A DNA stretch of 64,000 nucleotides from Pseudomonas viridiflava (GCF_003702045.1 NZ_RBTP01000031.1:124001-188000); one strand, 5' to 3'. Positions 39,498 to 49,012 are shown, counted from the first letter of the stretch. Notes: generated by a model from the letters alone, not told the origin. Made by a program: numbers and translations.

Positions 39498-39863
39498 ATG
39501 CCTGACACCCTCCGCTACGACTTGCCACTACACGCTTATGAACGCCTGATCGAAGCCCGCGACTCTTTGCGACTGCTGGACGGTTACGTCAACAAGACCG
39601 ACGTCATGTGCAACCCTTCGATGCTGGTGGGCTACGTCTCGATGTTGCAGAACGCCTTGCAGGACGTCATCGCTGCCAGCAAACCTGCCGCGCCTCGTGA
39701 CAGCTTCATGCGCAAGGCAGACGAACTGGGTTTCATCGCACTCAACCCCAAGGAACAAACCCTCATCGAGCACCTGCGCTGGACCAGCCAGGAAGGACGC
39801 GAAGAGGTTTACGCCACCACCGAACGCCTGCGACGACTCAAGCCTTGGGTGCTGGAAAGCTGA
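39498..39863 (+). CDS. Conserved protein of unknown function
   Basis: A 121-residue cytoplasmic protein with no recognised domain. It is predicted helical, with the segments AYERLIEARDSLRLLDGYV, YVSMLQNALQDVIAA and EQTLIEHLRWTSQEGREEVY. Codon use is normal for the backbone, which supports coding. ATG at 39498 follows AACAGGA. No partner gene suggests a role. Confidence 0.7.
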   Translation: MPDTLRYDLPLHAYERLIEARDSLRLLDGYVNKTDVMCNPSMLVGYVSMLQNALQDVIAASKPAAPRDSFMRKADELGFIALNPKEQTLIEHLRWTSQEGREEVYATTERLRRLKPWVLES

Positions 39864-40084
39864 ACGTGCGCTGCTGCGTGATCAAAAGCTTTCGTCAAGG
39901 CGCCATTTACCCCTCACGCGCATGACGGCAATCCGCTACATTTCAGGTGCGCACTGTGCTGGCTCGCGCCTGCGAACCGTTTTTGGTACAGCCAGCCCGG
40001 CAGCCTTGCGGCCCTGCATACGTTCAGACGCAGGTAGAGACGGGGCGCACAGCGAAAAAACCGCCATTAGTCCAAGGATGTCGT

Positions 40085-41698
40085 ATGAGCCTCTCGCTAC
40101 TCAGCCGTTACGCCGTTTTCGTCGGATGCGTGCTTTTCACCCTGTTAAGCCTGCCGTTCTGGCATCACGAGTGGCTATGGCCGCTCACGCTGCTGACCGC
40201 CGTACTGAGCGTGGTAGGCATCATCGACCTGTTGCAGACGCCCCACTCGGTGCGCCGCAATTATCCGATTCTGGGCAATATTCGCTACGCCGTCGAAGCC
40301 ATCCGCCCGGAGATTCGCCAGTACCTGCTCGAATCCGACAGCGACGCCTTGCCCTTCTCGCGAGCCCAGCGCTCGCTGGTGTACTCACGCGCCAAGAACG
40401 AATCCGCCGACAAGCCCTTCGGCACGCTGATCGATGTCTACCAGACCGGTTTCGAATTCATCGGCCACTCCATGCGCCCTGCCCCGTTGAGCGACCCCAA
40501 CAGTTTTCGCGTGCCGATTGGTGGCCCGCAGTGCATCCAGCCCTACTCCGCCTCGATCTTCAACATCTCGGCCATGAGCTTTGGTTCGCTGAGCGCCAAT
40601 GCCATCCGCGCGCTGAACAAAGGTGCAAAGCTGGGCAACTTTGCCCACGACACCGGTGAAGGCAGCATCAGCCCCTATCACCGGGAACACGGTGGCGACC
40701 TGACCTGGGAGCTGGGCAGCGGCTATTTCGGCTGCCGCACAGCGGATGGTCGCTTCGATCCGGAGCGGTTTGCGGCCCAAGCCACCAACCCGCAAGTACG
40801 CATGATCGAGATCAAGATGAGTCAGGGTGCCAAGCCCGGGCATGGCGGCATCTTGCCCAAGCACAAAGTCACTCAGGAGATCGCAGACACTCGCGGGATC
40901 CCGATGGGTGAAGACTGCATCTCGCCGTCACGTCACAGTGCGTTCTCTACGCCGTTCGAGTTGATGCAGTTCATTGCCCAACTGCGCGAGCTGTCGGGCG
41001 GCAAGCCGGTGGGCTTCAAGTTCTGCCTGGGCCATCCGTGGGAATTCATGGGCATCGCCAAGGCCATGCTCGCCACCGGGATTTACCCGGACTTCATCGT
41101 CGTCGATGGTACGGAAGGCGGAACCGGTGCTGCACCTGTCGAGTTCACCGACCACATGGGCACACCGATGCGCGAGGCCCTGCTGTTCGTGCACAACACG
41201 CTGGTTGGCCTGAATCTACGCGACCATATTCGACTGGGTGCGAGCGGCAAGATTGTCAGCGCATTCGACATCGCCAGCGTCTTGGCCATCGGTGCCGACT
41301 GGGCCAACTCGGCGCGTGGCTTCATGTTCGCCATCGGTTGCATCCAGTCACAAAGCTGCCACACCAACAAATGCCCGACCGGCGTTGCGACTCAGGATGC
41401 CCTGCGTCAACGGGCACTGGTGGTGCCGGACAAAGCGGAGCGCGTCTACAACTTCCACCGCAACACGCTCAAAGGCCTGGCCGAGATGCTGGCGGCCGCA
41501 GGCCTGGATCACCCCTCGCAACTGGAAGCCAAACACCTCGTTCGGCGCATGTCTGCCACGGAAATCAAGCTGTTCTCGCAGACCCACGTATTTCTACAGC
41601 CGGGGCAGTTGCTCAATGGCGTGCAGGACGACAGCTTCTATTCACGTATGTGGCGAATGGCCCGTGCCGACAGTTTCGAGCCCGCCGACGTCGCGTGA
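40085..41698 (+). CDS. Membrane-anchored glutamate synthase-like FMN enzyme
   Basis: A 537-residue protein with two N-terminal membrane spans (about 5-24 and 30-47) followed by the FMN-binding synthase domain of glutamate synthase (about 140-480). Visible motifs are FNISAMSFGSLSANAIRALN, GTGEGSISPYH, VVDGTEGGTGAAP, and the iron-sulfur loop CIQSQSCHTNKCPTGVATQ (near 418-436), corresponding to the 3Fe-4S site of GltB. The amidotransferase domain and small subunit are absent. Members are common but their reaction is not known to me. The ATG at 40085 gives the hydrophobic N-terminus. Confidence 0.88.
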   Translation: MSLSLLSRYAVFVGCVLFTLLSLPFWHHEWLWPLTLLTAVLSVVGIIDLLQTPHSVRRNYPILGNIRYAVEAIRPEIRQYLLESDSDALPFSRAQRSLVYSRAKNESADKPFGTLIDVYQTGFEFIGHSMRPAPLSDPNSFRVPIGGPQCIQPYSASIFNISAMSFGSLSANAIRALNKGAKLGNFAHDTGEGSISPYHREHGGDLTWELGSGYFGCRTADGRFDPERFAAQATNPQVRMIEIKMSQGAKPGHGGILPKHKVTQEIADTRGIPMGEDCISPSRHSAFSTPFELMQFIAQLRELSGGKPVGFKFCLGHPWEFMGIAKAMLATGIYPDFIVVDGTEGGTGAAPVEFTDHMGTPMREALLFVHNTLVGLNLRDHIRLGASGKIVSAFDIASVLAIGADWANSARGFMFAIGCIQSQSCHTNKCPTGVATQDALRQRALVVPDKAERVYNFHRNTLKGLAEMLAAAGLDHPSQLEAKHLVRRMSATEIKLFSQTHVFLQPGQLLNGVQDDSFYSRMWRMARADSFEPADVA

Positions 41699-41852
41699 GT
41701 CCGCCTGCCTGGAGACATTCTGTAATAGCCTGACTTTGCAATCCTTCTGATTTAACGCCACCCTGCCGCGCCGCCAGACGACACCGACTGGCGGCGCGGA
41801 ACCTCGGCCTTCTGCGGCTCATCTTATTAGCAACTTTCAAGAGTCCACCGTT

Positions 41853-42983
41853 ATGACTAACGGACGCGATCATCGAATCGACTTCTTTCGAGGCTTGGCG
41901 CTGATCTTCATTTTCTGGGATCACGTGCCGGACAACCCTCTGGCCCAGTTGACGGTGCGCAATTTCGGCTTCAGCGATGCGGCCGAGATCTTTGTGTTTC
42001 TGGCGGGGTACGCAGCCATCCTGGCGTACGGACGTATCGCCCGACGTGAAGGCATGCTGGTCGCAGGGGTGCGCATCCTGCGGCGCACCTGGGTGCTGTA
42101 TGTCGTGCATATCTTCCTGCTGACACTGCTGATGGGAATCGTGTTCGTGGCCAACAACCATGTCGAAACCCGAGACATGGTCCAGCAAATGGGCCTTGAG
42201 TATTTCGTCGGCAATCCGCAACAGGCACTGGCAGACGAACTCTTGTTGCGCTTCAAACCCAACCTGACCGACCCGTTGCCGCTGTATATCGTTTTGCTGC
42301 TGACCTTGCCGTTGATCCTGCCACTCATGCTGCGCAGGCTCGAACTGGCGGTCGGGCTTTCAATAGCCCTGTACATGATGGTGCCGCTGTTTGGCTGGAA
42401 CCTGCGCGCGTATGAAGGCGGCGGTGTGTGGTACTTCAACCCGGTAGCCTGGCAATTGCTGTTCGTGCTGGGTGGTGCCTGCGCATTGCGGGCTGAACGC
42501 TATGTCACGAAGGACCGCTCCCCGCCGCATCAACAACCCCTGTTCATCCTCGCCGCTTCCTATGTGCTGATCGCAGGCGTACTGACGTTTACCGAGAAAT
42601 GGCCGGACCTGCACATTGCGCTGGTGTCGAACCTGCAGCTTGAAAAGTTTTACCCCATCAACAAGACCGATCTGGCACCGGCTCGCCTGCTGCATTTTCT
42701 GGCGCTGGTCTACGTGGTCGTCCATCTGCTGCCCACCACCAGCAAGTGGTTGGAAAACTGGCCCGTTCAGCAGACCTGCCGCATGGGGCGCTACTCGCTG
42801 GAAGTGTTCTGCCTGGGCGTCGTGCTGGCGCCTCTGGCCGACATGGCCAACGCGCTGGCTGGCGACACTTGGCCGATGCAGGTCACGACAGCGGTCGTGG
42901 GTCTGGGATTGATGATGCTGATGGCCAACGGACTGGAACTGAACAAACGCTTCGACAAAGCACCACGTTTGTTGCCCACCTGA
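41853..42983 (+). CDS. OpgC-family membrane protein
   Basis: A 376-residue inner membrane protein with about ten hydrophobic segments, of the OpgC family related to acyltransferase 3 proteins, which in other bacteria succinylate osmoregulated periplasmic glucans. The N-terminus GRDHRIDFFRGLALIFIFWD has the RxxFFRG motif typical of the family, with the conserved His near 22 in WDHVPDN. Substrate is inferred from the family only. Start ATG at 41853. No opgGH genes are in the window. Confidence 0.85.
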   Translation: MTNGRDHRIDFFRGLALIFIFWDHVPDNPLAQLTVRNFGFSDAAEIFVFLAGYAAILAYGRIARREGMLVAGVRILRRTWVLYVVHIFLLTLLMGIVFVANNHVETRDMVQQMGLEYFVGNPQQALADELLLRFKPNLTDPLPLYIVLLLTLPLILPLMLRRLELAVGLSIALYMMVPLFGWNLRAYEGGGVWYFNPVAWQLLFVLGGACALRAERYVTKDRSPPHQQPLFILAASYVLIAGVLTFTEKWPDLHIALVSNLQLEKFYPINKTDLAPARLLHFLALVYVVVHLLPTTSKWLENWPVQQTCRMGRYSLEVFCLGVVLAPLADMANALAGDTWPMQVTTAVVGLGLMMLMANGLELNKRFDKAPRLLPT

Positions 42984-43017
42984 TAACAGCGTCACATTCA
43001 ACTGCCCGCTCGGAAGT

Positions 43018-43024
43018 TTCCTAC
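43018..43024. promoter_or_regulatory. TTCCTAC motif before the unknown module
   Basis: GGAAGTTTCCTACTG lies 76 bases before the start of the gene at 43094. It matches the core of the motifs at 6736 and 11659. Confidence 0.4.
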
Positions 43025-43093
43025 TGCTTTATCAGGCCAAGTTTTTCTGGAAACGGCCGTTATTTGGTATGAACTCAACGGGAGGGTTAGACC

Positions 43094-43762
43094 TTGAATA
43101 TTGATGCGATCAAAAATCATATGGGTACACTCCGGCCTGTGGCAGTGCCCCAGAGACTGATGTCAGAGATGGGCAGCGGCGTTGCGCCAGATAAGGCCTT
43201 TAAGACTGACGCCACGGAAGCGGAAGCAAAAGCGAAACCATTTCATGAGTATCAAAAAGAACCTTGGCTCGCAGAGCCGGCATCAGAAATGTTCAATAAT
43301 CACGAACACTACGTGGCCTATAAAAAGATATTCAGCGCTATGGAATTGGATCTTATGCGGATCACCTATGACGCTTACAGAAAAGAACTGGCAGATACAC
43401 ACCCAGAAATCGCAAGTAAAAACTTTAGCTTTACACTGGACGAGGATGCATCACTTAAGATTATCGATTACGACAACAACCTTACCGAAACCGAAAAAGC
43501 CATATTGACAGAATCCATCAACAAATTTCAAGAACTTAAAAGCATGGCACAGACAAATGCAAAAACGATCATGGACTTGGTTGACCATGATCATGACAAC
43601 TTCGGCCGTCGATATAACTTAAACATTGATAATTTCCACCGCGTCATAGATTACGCCAAGCTCATAAACACCAGCGCCAAACAAATGGAGCATGAATGGG
43701 TACAGCAAATTCAAAGTAATGCCGAGACAAAGAGTTCCTTGTCTATTTCTGTATTGGCATGA
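43094..43762 (+). CDS. Unknown protein A of a paralogous pair
   Basis: I do not recognise a family. The 222-residue protein starts with TTG preceded by GGGAGGG. It has no signal peptide and is rich in Lys, Asn and Asp, with codon use clearly more AT-rich than neighbours. The C-terminal half (LTETEKAILTESINKFQELK, TNAKTIMDLVDHDHDNFG, HRVIDYAKL) is clearly homologous to the protein at 44957-45667, so the two come from a duplication. It faces the secreted-protein gene at 43807-44739 and shares a hairpin with it. Role unknown; a secreted or immunity-like function cannot be excluded. Confidence 0.75.
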   Translation: MNIDAIKNHMGTLRPVAVPQRLMSEMGSGVAPDKAFKTDATEAEAKAKPFHEYQKEPWLAEPASEMFNNHEHYVAYKKIFSAMELDLMRITYDAYRKELADTHPEIASKNFSFTLDEDASLKIIDYDNNLTETEKAILTESINKFQELKSMAQTNAKTIMDLVDHDHDNFGRRYNLNIDNFHRVIDYAKLINTSAKQMEHEWVQQIQSNAETKSSLSISVLA

Positions 43763-43767
43763 TAGAA

Positions 43768-43795
43768 GATTGACGGGGTATTTGCCCCGTCAATC
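43768..43795. terminator. Convergent hairpin between unknown module genes
   Basis: GATTGACGGGG and CCCCGTCAATC form a perfect 11-bp stem with a six-base loop between two convergent genes. It has only short T runs, so termination is likely but not certain. Confidence 0.65.
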
Positions 43796-43806
43796 TCAAC
43801 CACAAA

Positions 43807-44739
43807 TCAATTTCTCGGCGCGACCGTTTTCAACACAGTCTGATCGCAGATATGCCCAAGCTGGAGTAATTTGAAAGCTTTGGGGGTTGGATCAATGTAG
43901 AGATTTTTCACAAAGTAGTCAGCGACCTTATAGTGACTTCTCCACGTATTGAAGCCCATCTGTTTATCGACGAAATCCCTTGCCTCGAACCCTCCGTGGC
44001 AACGCCCAAGCTCTATGAGCTGTGACGCAATACCGTTGGCATCACTCATGAGATGACCTCTCATGCTTTTCTCTCCCTCACCAAAGGTCAGCCCGAAACC
44101 CGCGACACCCCCTTCCAACGCAGCACCTTTGGTATCCGTAAACCTCACCTCTAGCACAGCTTCCTTGTAGACCTGCGTGGCCAACCAATTAGGTTCGGTG
44201 TACCCACTGGGTATTCTGATGACACCCGGCTCATCAAACAAATCGTAACTTTTCAGCACGGGATAGGAGCCCAGTACAATGGCATAACCCAGCTCGTTCA
44301 CACTATCCGGGTCCTTGGCGGAGATCCGAATGATGACATCAGCCCCTGGACTCAGATTGGAAAAAACCTTAGTCGCCGTCTGTTGGGCAATCCACTTACC
44401 CTGTTCGTAGTACTCAACACTCCACGCTTTGCCAACAGGATCACCACCAGGGGAATGGAGCAGAACGTCCTGCCCTCGTTGCGACACAAACCCGTAGTAA
44501 TGGACGGGTGCCTGTCGGGTCAACGAGCCCACCCCGGAATTGAGCTTGTCTGGAAGTACGGTGAATGTCGGCTCAGCGGGCATCTGCTCTGCATCGGGAC
44601 TGATCGCTTCTGTGCTGCCTGCAACTAACGCTTCAGCCTGATCCATCAGCGCAGGGTTTGCGCTCATAACAGAACCCGAGACAGCAAACAACACTGGCAA
44701 GAGCCAAAGACACCTGTATTTTTTACTAGGGTGTTTCAT
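43807..44739 (-). CDS. Secreted protein of unknown function
   Basis: A 310-residue protein with a clear signal peptide (CLWLLPVLFAVSGSVMSA, cleavage near 27). The mature part has beta-rich segments, for example HYYGFVSQRGQDVLLHSPGG and ADVIIRISAKDPDSVNELGY, and a later FGLTFGEGEKSMRGHLM; no known catalytic motif was seen. The ATG at 44739 has AAGAG before it and begins the signal peptide. It lies between the two paralogous cytoplasmic genes, in AT-richer DNA, with TTCCTAC-type motifs on its upstream side. The domain pattern may bind something at the cell surface or in the periplasm, but this is only a guess. Confidence 0.7.
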   Translation of the reverse strand: MKHPSKKYRCLWLLPVLFAVSGSVMSANPALMDQAEALVAGSTEAISPDAEQMPAEPTFTVLPDKLNSGVGSLTRQAPVHYYGFVSQRGQDVLLHSPGGDPVGKAWSVEYYEQGKWIAQQTATKVFSNLSPGADVIIRISAKDPDSVNELGYAIVLGSYPVLKSYDLFDEPGVIRIPSGYTEPNWLATQVYKEAVLEVRFTDTKGAALEGGVAGFGLTFGEGEKSMRGHLMSDANGIASQLIELGRCHGGFEARDFVDKQMGFNTWRSHYKVADYFVKNLYIDPTPKAFKLLQLGHICDQTVLKTVAPRN

Positions 44740-44842
44740 GATTATTTTCTCTTTAAATAAACAGGGCTGAATGCCACTGATAAAACCGACGTAATAGACA
44801 GCCGGCCCGGCAGTCAACCCACACCGCTTAAAACGAGAAATC

Positions 44843-44887
44843 TCCTACAAAAAAATATCGCTGTGAATATTTCAGAAACTTCCTACA
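44843..44887. promoter_or_regulatory. Two TTCCTAC-type motifs in a divergent promoter
   Basis: TCCTACAAAAAAATATCG begins at 44843 and TTCCTACA lies at 44880-44887, in the same orientation, spaced 37 bases. On the minus strand they read TTTTGTAGGAGATTTC and CTGTAGGAAGTTTC. They lie between the secreted protein gene and unknown protein B. Confidence 0.5.
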
Positions 44888-44956
44888 GCATTGACAGCGC
44901 AAGTTTTTAACTCCGAGGCCGCTATCACGTTAACCTTGTCAGAAAGTGTACCTCAC

Positions 44957-45667
44957 ATGAAAATCAGCGCAGCAATGACGAATGTGCAAACCCAACCGTT
45001 TCTCATCAAAGGCATCACATCCAGCCCATTACCAACGGAGCCATTAGAGCCTCTGCCGCCAGCAGCCAGAATGCCTCGCGACCCAAATGAAGCGTTTTAC
45101 CGTTTCGAGAAAACACCTTGGCGCCCCCAAAGCGCGAACAACGACAGTAATGAAGAACTTGCAACTTTTTACGGTGCATTTTTTGAACAGGACCTGCTGC
45201 TTTTTTTAAAAGATCAAACCGATATTTTCCAAGAAACCATCTGTAACATGTTCGACGCTTTTCATGGCCACAAGCAGCAGCTTTCCTATCTGAACCCTGA
45301 ACTGGCAAAAAAACACTATGGATTCACACTGGGCTTTGACGAGCAGATCAAGGTCACTGACCCGGACGGCGTATTAACGCCCGCAGAGCATACGTATTTG
45401 ACCGAAGAGTTAAACAAGCTTCAATCGCTAAAAGACAACTTGATGACCAACGCCAAAAGCATCATGACGTTACTGGATCACGACTCGAAGAAATTCGGCA
45501 CTGAGCACACGCTCAATCTGGAGGGTTTCAGCAAGGTCATCGATTACGGCCAGGTATTCAGCCGCAATACCATTGGCAACTTTATGGATACCATCATCTA
45601 CCAGATCGAACGTAATGCGCCGAAGCGTGAAGCGGCGCAAGAGCCTGCGGTTGATATATACGTTTAA
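44957..45667 (+). CDS. Unknown protein B of a paralogous pair
   Basis: A 236-residue leaderless protein. Its C-terminal half (LTPAEHTYLTEELNKLQSLK, TNAKSIMTLLDHDSKKFG, FSKVIDYGQVF) aligns with unknown protein A at 43094, with a TNAK(S/T)IM-DHD core in both. The N-terminal halves diverge. Start is uncertain: ATG 44957 is used because a TTG at 44891 would nearly overlap the TTCCTAC motif; ATG 44975 is also possible. It is divergent from the secreted-protein gene. AT-rich codon use sets it apart from the backbone. Confidence 0.7.
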   Translation: MKISAAMTNVQTQPFLIKGITSSPLPTEPLEPLPPAARMPRDPNEAFYRFEKTPWRPQSANNDSNEELATFYGAFFEQDLLLFLKDQTDIFQETICNMFDAFHGHKQQLSYLNPELAKKHYGFTLGFDEQIKVTDPDGVLTPAEHTYLTEELNKLQSLKDNLMTNAKSIMTLLDHDSKKFGTEHTLNLEGFSKVIDYGQVFSRNTIGNFMDTIIYQIERNAPKREAAQEPAVDIYV

Positions 45668-45892
45668 ACACCGAGACCACCTTCACGCCACAGTAACGGC
45701 TCGGAAATACCCTATCAGGTCACCAGGCAACGTTTTTGTCCTCAGTGCCGTTACTCAGGAAACATCATTCATTTTGCAGGAGCGTCACCGCTGCGCATGC
45801 CCGTCAAATTCTTGTGGACAATTTTCTCCTGCAGTCCCACCCAGCGTCTAAGCTTGTCTCAGGTGCGTTAACAGGGTGACGGGCCATCGACT

Positions 45893-48800
45893 ATGGGCGT
45901 ATTCAGGGATTCCGATAGCAGGCAAGATGTGATTTCCGCTGATCGTCAGGATGACCCACGCGCGCCGAAGCATGCCCCTCGTAAACGTTACGGATGGCGG
46001 GTGTTCTGGGTGGTCGTGGCATTGGGCGGTGTAGCGTTGGGCGCTGCGGTGGCGGTCGAGAGCCGCAGCTCGAAACTTCAGGCGCGTGAGTTCAGCCGTT
46101 TCGCCGCCAACCTCAGTTATTCGGTGCAGCCTGGACCGAGCACGGATGTTGTGTATCCGGGTGACGGGCCGTTTGACAAGCGTCTGGGGTATTCCTCGCT
46201 GGGCGATTTCCTGCCGCGTTTGCTTAAACGCGATTACGTAATCACTCGCCAGGCGCACTTCTCTCCCGAACTGATGCGTTACAGCCAGCGCGGCTTTTTC
46301 GTGCCGTATCAGGAAAAGATTCAGGCCGGCCTGTCGATCACCGACTGTCAGGGCGCGCCACTCTATGAGTTTCGCTACCCGCAGCAGCTCTACCCGACCT
46401 TTGCCGATATACCGCCGGTGGTGGTACACAGCCTTCTGTTCATCGAAAACCGCGACCTGCTCGACCCGCAGCAGCCGCTGGCCAACCCTGCAGTGGACTG
46501 GCCGCGCTTTGCCAAAGCGGCGTGGTCACAGGTGGCACGGCTCCTGTCGCTGCCCGGTCAGTCGGCGGGCGGCAGTACGCTGGCGACGCAACTGGAAAAG
46601 TATCGCCACTCGCCGGACGGGCTGACCCAGTCGGGTTCCGAGAAGATCCGGCAGATGATTTCTGCCAGCGTGCGGGCTTACCAGCCCGGCGCGCAAACCC
46701 TGGAGGTGCGCCAGCACGTCGTACGGGACTACCTCAACAGCGTACCGTTGTCGGCCGTGCCCGGGCATGGCGAGGTGCATGGTCTGGCCGAGGGGTTGCG
46801 AGTCTGGTTCGGTGCAGATTTTGCCCGATCCAACGAAGTGCTTGCCGCTACGCCCACTGACAAACAGAGCCTGGCCGAAAAAGCGCTCGCGCTGCGGGAG
46901 GTGCTGTCGCTGGTCATCGCCCAGCGCCGCCCTTCCCATTACCTGGCCAAGGGACGACTGGAGCTGGCAGAACTCACTGACAGCCATATCCGCTTGCTGG
47001 CGCAGGCCAATGTCATCGATCAACCTCTCGCCGATGCCGCACTGGCCGCGACGGTCACCTACCGGGACTGGGTGCAGCAGCCGACCATTCAGCCGATCGA
47101 AACCAACAAGGGCATCAGCGTTGCGCGCACCCGGCTTTCCAACCTGCTCAATCGGCCGCTGTATGACCTGGACCGCCTCGACCTGTCAGCCACCAGCACC
47201 TTGCATGGCGCGCTGCAAAAACAGGTCAGCCAATACCTGCGCGACCTGGCCAACCCGGAATTCGCCGGCAGCATCGGCCTGCTCGGGGAACGACTGCTAA
47301 CGCCAGCCAGTACGGCGCAAGTGCGTTACAGCTTCACACTGTTCGAGCGCGGCGCGGACGGTTCGCGGGTCAGGGTGCAGACCGACAGCACCGACCAGCC
47401 GTTCGACATCAATGAGGGCAGTAAGCTGGAACTGGGCTCGACCGCCAAGATGCGGGTGCTCACGACCTATCTGGAAATCATCGCCGAACTGCACGCACGT
47501 TATGCCGGCATGAGCGTTGCGCAACTGAGGAAAGTGCCCGTCGAAGAGCCGGATCGGCTGACGCGCTGGTCGGTGGACTATCTGCTGCAGAACAAGGACC
47601 GTGACCTCACCAAAATGCTTGCGGCCGCTTTAGACCGCCCTTACTCCGCAAGCCCGGGAGAGGCATTCTTCACCGGCGGCGGCATGCACCGTTTCAACAA
47701 CTTCAGGCATCAGGACGATGGCCGAATCCCGACCTTGCGCGAGTCCCTGCGTGAGTCCATCAACCTGCCGTTCATTCGCTTGATGCGAGACGTGGTGCGC
47801 TACAGCACCTATCAAGCGCCCAGCAACAGTGCCTCGCTGCTCAAAGACGACGACAACCCGCGCCGTCAGGAATACCTGAGTCAGTTCGCCGACCGTGAAG
47901 GCACGGTGTTCCTGCTGCGCTTCTGGAAGCGCTACAAGGACAAAACCACTCAGGAGCGCCTCGATACCTTCCTGGATGGCATGAACCCGACGGCCATTCG
48001 CCTGGCTGCCGTGCATCGCTACCTGCTGCCCGGTGCAGATCGCGATACGTTCAACGCGTTTGTACGAGCGCATCTGGACGGCACCAAGGCAACCTCGAAA
48101 CTGACCGAAAAGCGCCTCGCCGATCTGTATGACAGCTATGGGCCCGGCACTTACAACCTGCCTGATCAGGGCTACGTTGCGCGGGTGCATCCGCTCGACC
48201 TCTGGCTGGTCGGCTATTTGCTCAAGCACCCGGATGCGCAATTCAAGGACGCCGTGGCGGCCAGTCGTTTCGAGCGGCAGGAAGTCTACGGCTGGCTGTT
48301 CAAAAGCCGACACAAGGGCGCACGCGATAGCCGCATTCGCACCATGATGGAAGTCGAAGCGTTTCTGGACATCGAACAGCGCTGGCAACGCGTGGGTTAT
48401 CCCTTCGATCATCTGGTGCCCTCACTGGCAACCGCCATCGGCAGCTCCGGTGACCGCCCGGCCGCACTGGCCGAACTGATTGGCATCATTCAGAACGACG
48501 GCATTCGCCTGCCTGCCGTGCGCATAGACAGCCTGCATTTTGCCGCCGCCACGCCTTACGAAACAGAACTGGCGATCAACCCGGAACTGGGCCAGCGCGT
48601 ACTGCCCTCCGAAGTCGCGGCGGCCATGCGTGAAGCGTTGTCGCAGGTGGTGGATGGAGGGACCGCCAAGCGTGTGCAAGGCGCATTCAAGATGCAGGAC
48701 GGAAGCGTGCTGACAATGGGCGGCAAAACCGGCACGGGCGATAACCGCATCGAGAGTATTGGCGCGGGCGGACGCATCATCAGCTCACGGGCCGTCAACC

Positions 48801-49012
48801 GCACGGCGACCTTTGTGTTCTACATCGGCGAGAACCATTTCGGCACGTTGACGGCATTCGTTCCGGGACGCGCCGCTGAGGGATTTCGCTTCACATCGGC
48901 ACTGCCGGTGCAGGTCCTCAAGGGCATGGCACCTATCCTGACGCCTTATCTGGAAAAGGATGGAAAGGCGATGTGCAACGCGCCAGGGCTCAATAAAAAT
49001 ACCGCGACGTGA
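45893..49012 (+). CDS. Divergent class A PBP-like glycosyltransferase/transpeptidase
   Basis: A 1039-residue bitopic membrane protein with one span (about 37-55). The GT51 region (about 160-330) has IENRD (184-188) at the place of the EDxxF motif and GGSTLATQLEK (226-236). In the next motif it reads EKIRQM (250-255), where canonical enzymes have Glu in place of Gln 254. The C-terminal transpeptidase has the SxxK serine in GSTAKM (S516, K519), SIN (622-624) and KTGTG (945-949). It is longer than usual class A PBPs (about 750-850). It may be a cell wall enzyme with altered or weak transglycosylase activity. Upstream is the unknown module; downstream a metal-responsive regulator. Confidence 0.85.
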   Translation: MGVFRDSDSRQDVISADRQDDPRAPKHAPRKRYGWRVFWVVVALGGVALGAAVAVESRSSKLQAREFSRFAANLSYSVQPGPSTDVVYPGDGPFDKRLGYSSLGDFLPRLLKRDYVITRQAHFSPELMRYSQRGFFVPYQEKIQAGLSITDCQGAPLYEFRYPQQLYPTFADIPPVVVHSLLFIENRDLLDPQQPLANPAVDWPRFAKAAWSQVARLLSLPGQSAGGSTLATQLEKYRHSPDGLTQSGSEKIRQMISASVRAYQPGAQTLEVRQHVVRDYLNSVPLSAVPGHGEVHGLAEGLRVWFGADFARSNEVLAATPTDKQSLAEKALALREVLSLVIAQRRPSHYLAKGRLELAELTDSHIRLLAQANVIDQPLADAALAATVTYRDWVQQPTIQPIETNKGISVARTRLSNLLNRPLYDLDRLDLSATSTLHGALQKQVSQYLRDLANPEFAGSIGLLGERLLTPASTAQVRYSFTLFERGADGSRVRVQTDSTDQPFDINEGSKLELGSTAKMRVLTTYLEIIAELHARYAGMSVAQLRKVPVEEPDRLTRWSVDYLLQNKDRDLTKMLAAALDRPYSASPGEAFFTGGGMHRFNNFRHQDDGRIPTLRESLRESINLPFIRLMRDVVRYSTYQAPSNSASLLKDDDNPRRQEYLSQFADREGTVFLLRFWKRYKDKTTQERLDTFLDGMNPTAIRLAAVHRYLLPGADRDTFNAFVRAHLDGTKATSKLTEKRLADLYDSYGPGTYNLPDQGYVARVHPLDLWLVGYLLKHPDAQFKDAVAASRFERQEVYGWLFKSRHKGARDSRIRTMMEVEAFLDIEQRWQRVGYPFDHLVPSLATAIGSSGDRPAALAELIGIIQNDGIRLPAVRIDSLHFAAATPYETELAINPELGQRVLPSEVAAAMREALSQVVDGGTAKRVQGAFKMQDGSVLTMGGKTGTGDNRIESIGAGGRIISSRAVNRTATFVFYIGENHFGTLTAFVPGRAAEGFRFTSALPVQVLKGMAPILTPYLEKDGKAMCNAPGLNKNTAT

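Noticed and set aside
43807..44739. Possible type III effector or hrp box near the unknown module
   Set aside because: No GGAACC-N15/16-CCACNNA hrp box was seen upstream of any of the three genes, and the secreted protein has a Sec signal, not a type III-like N-terminus.
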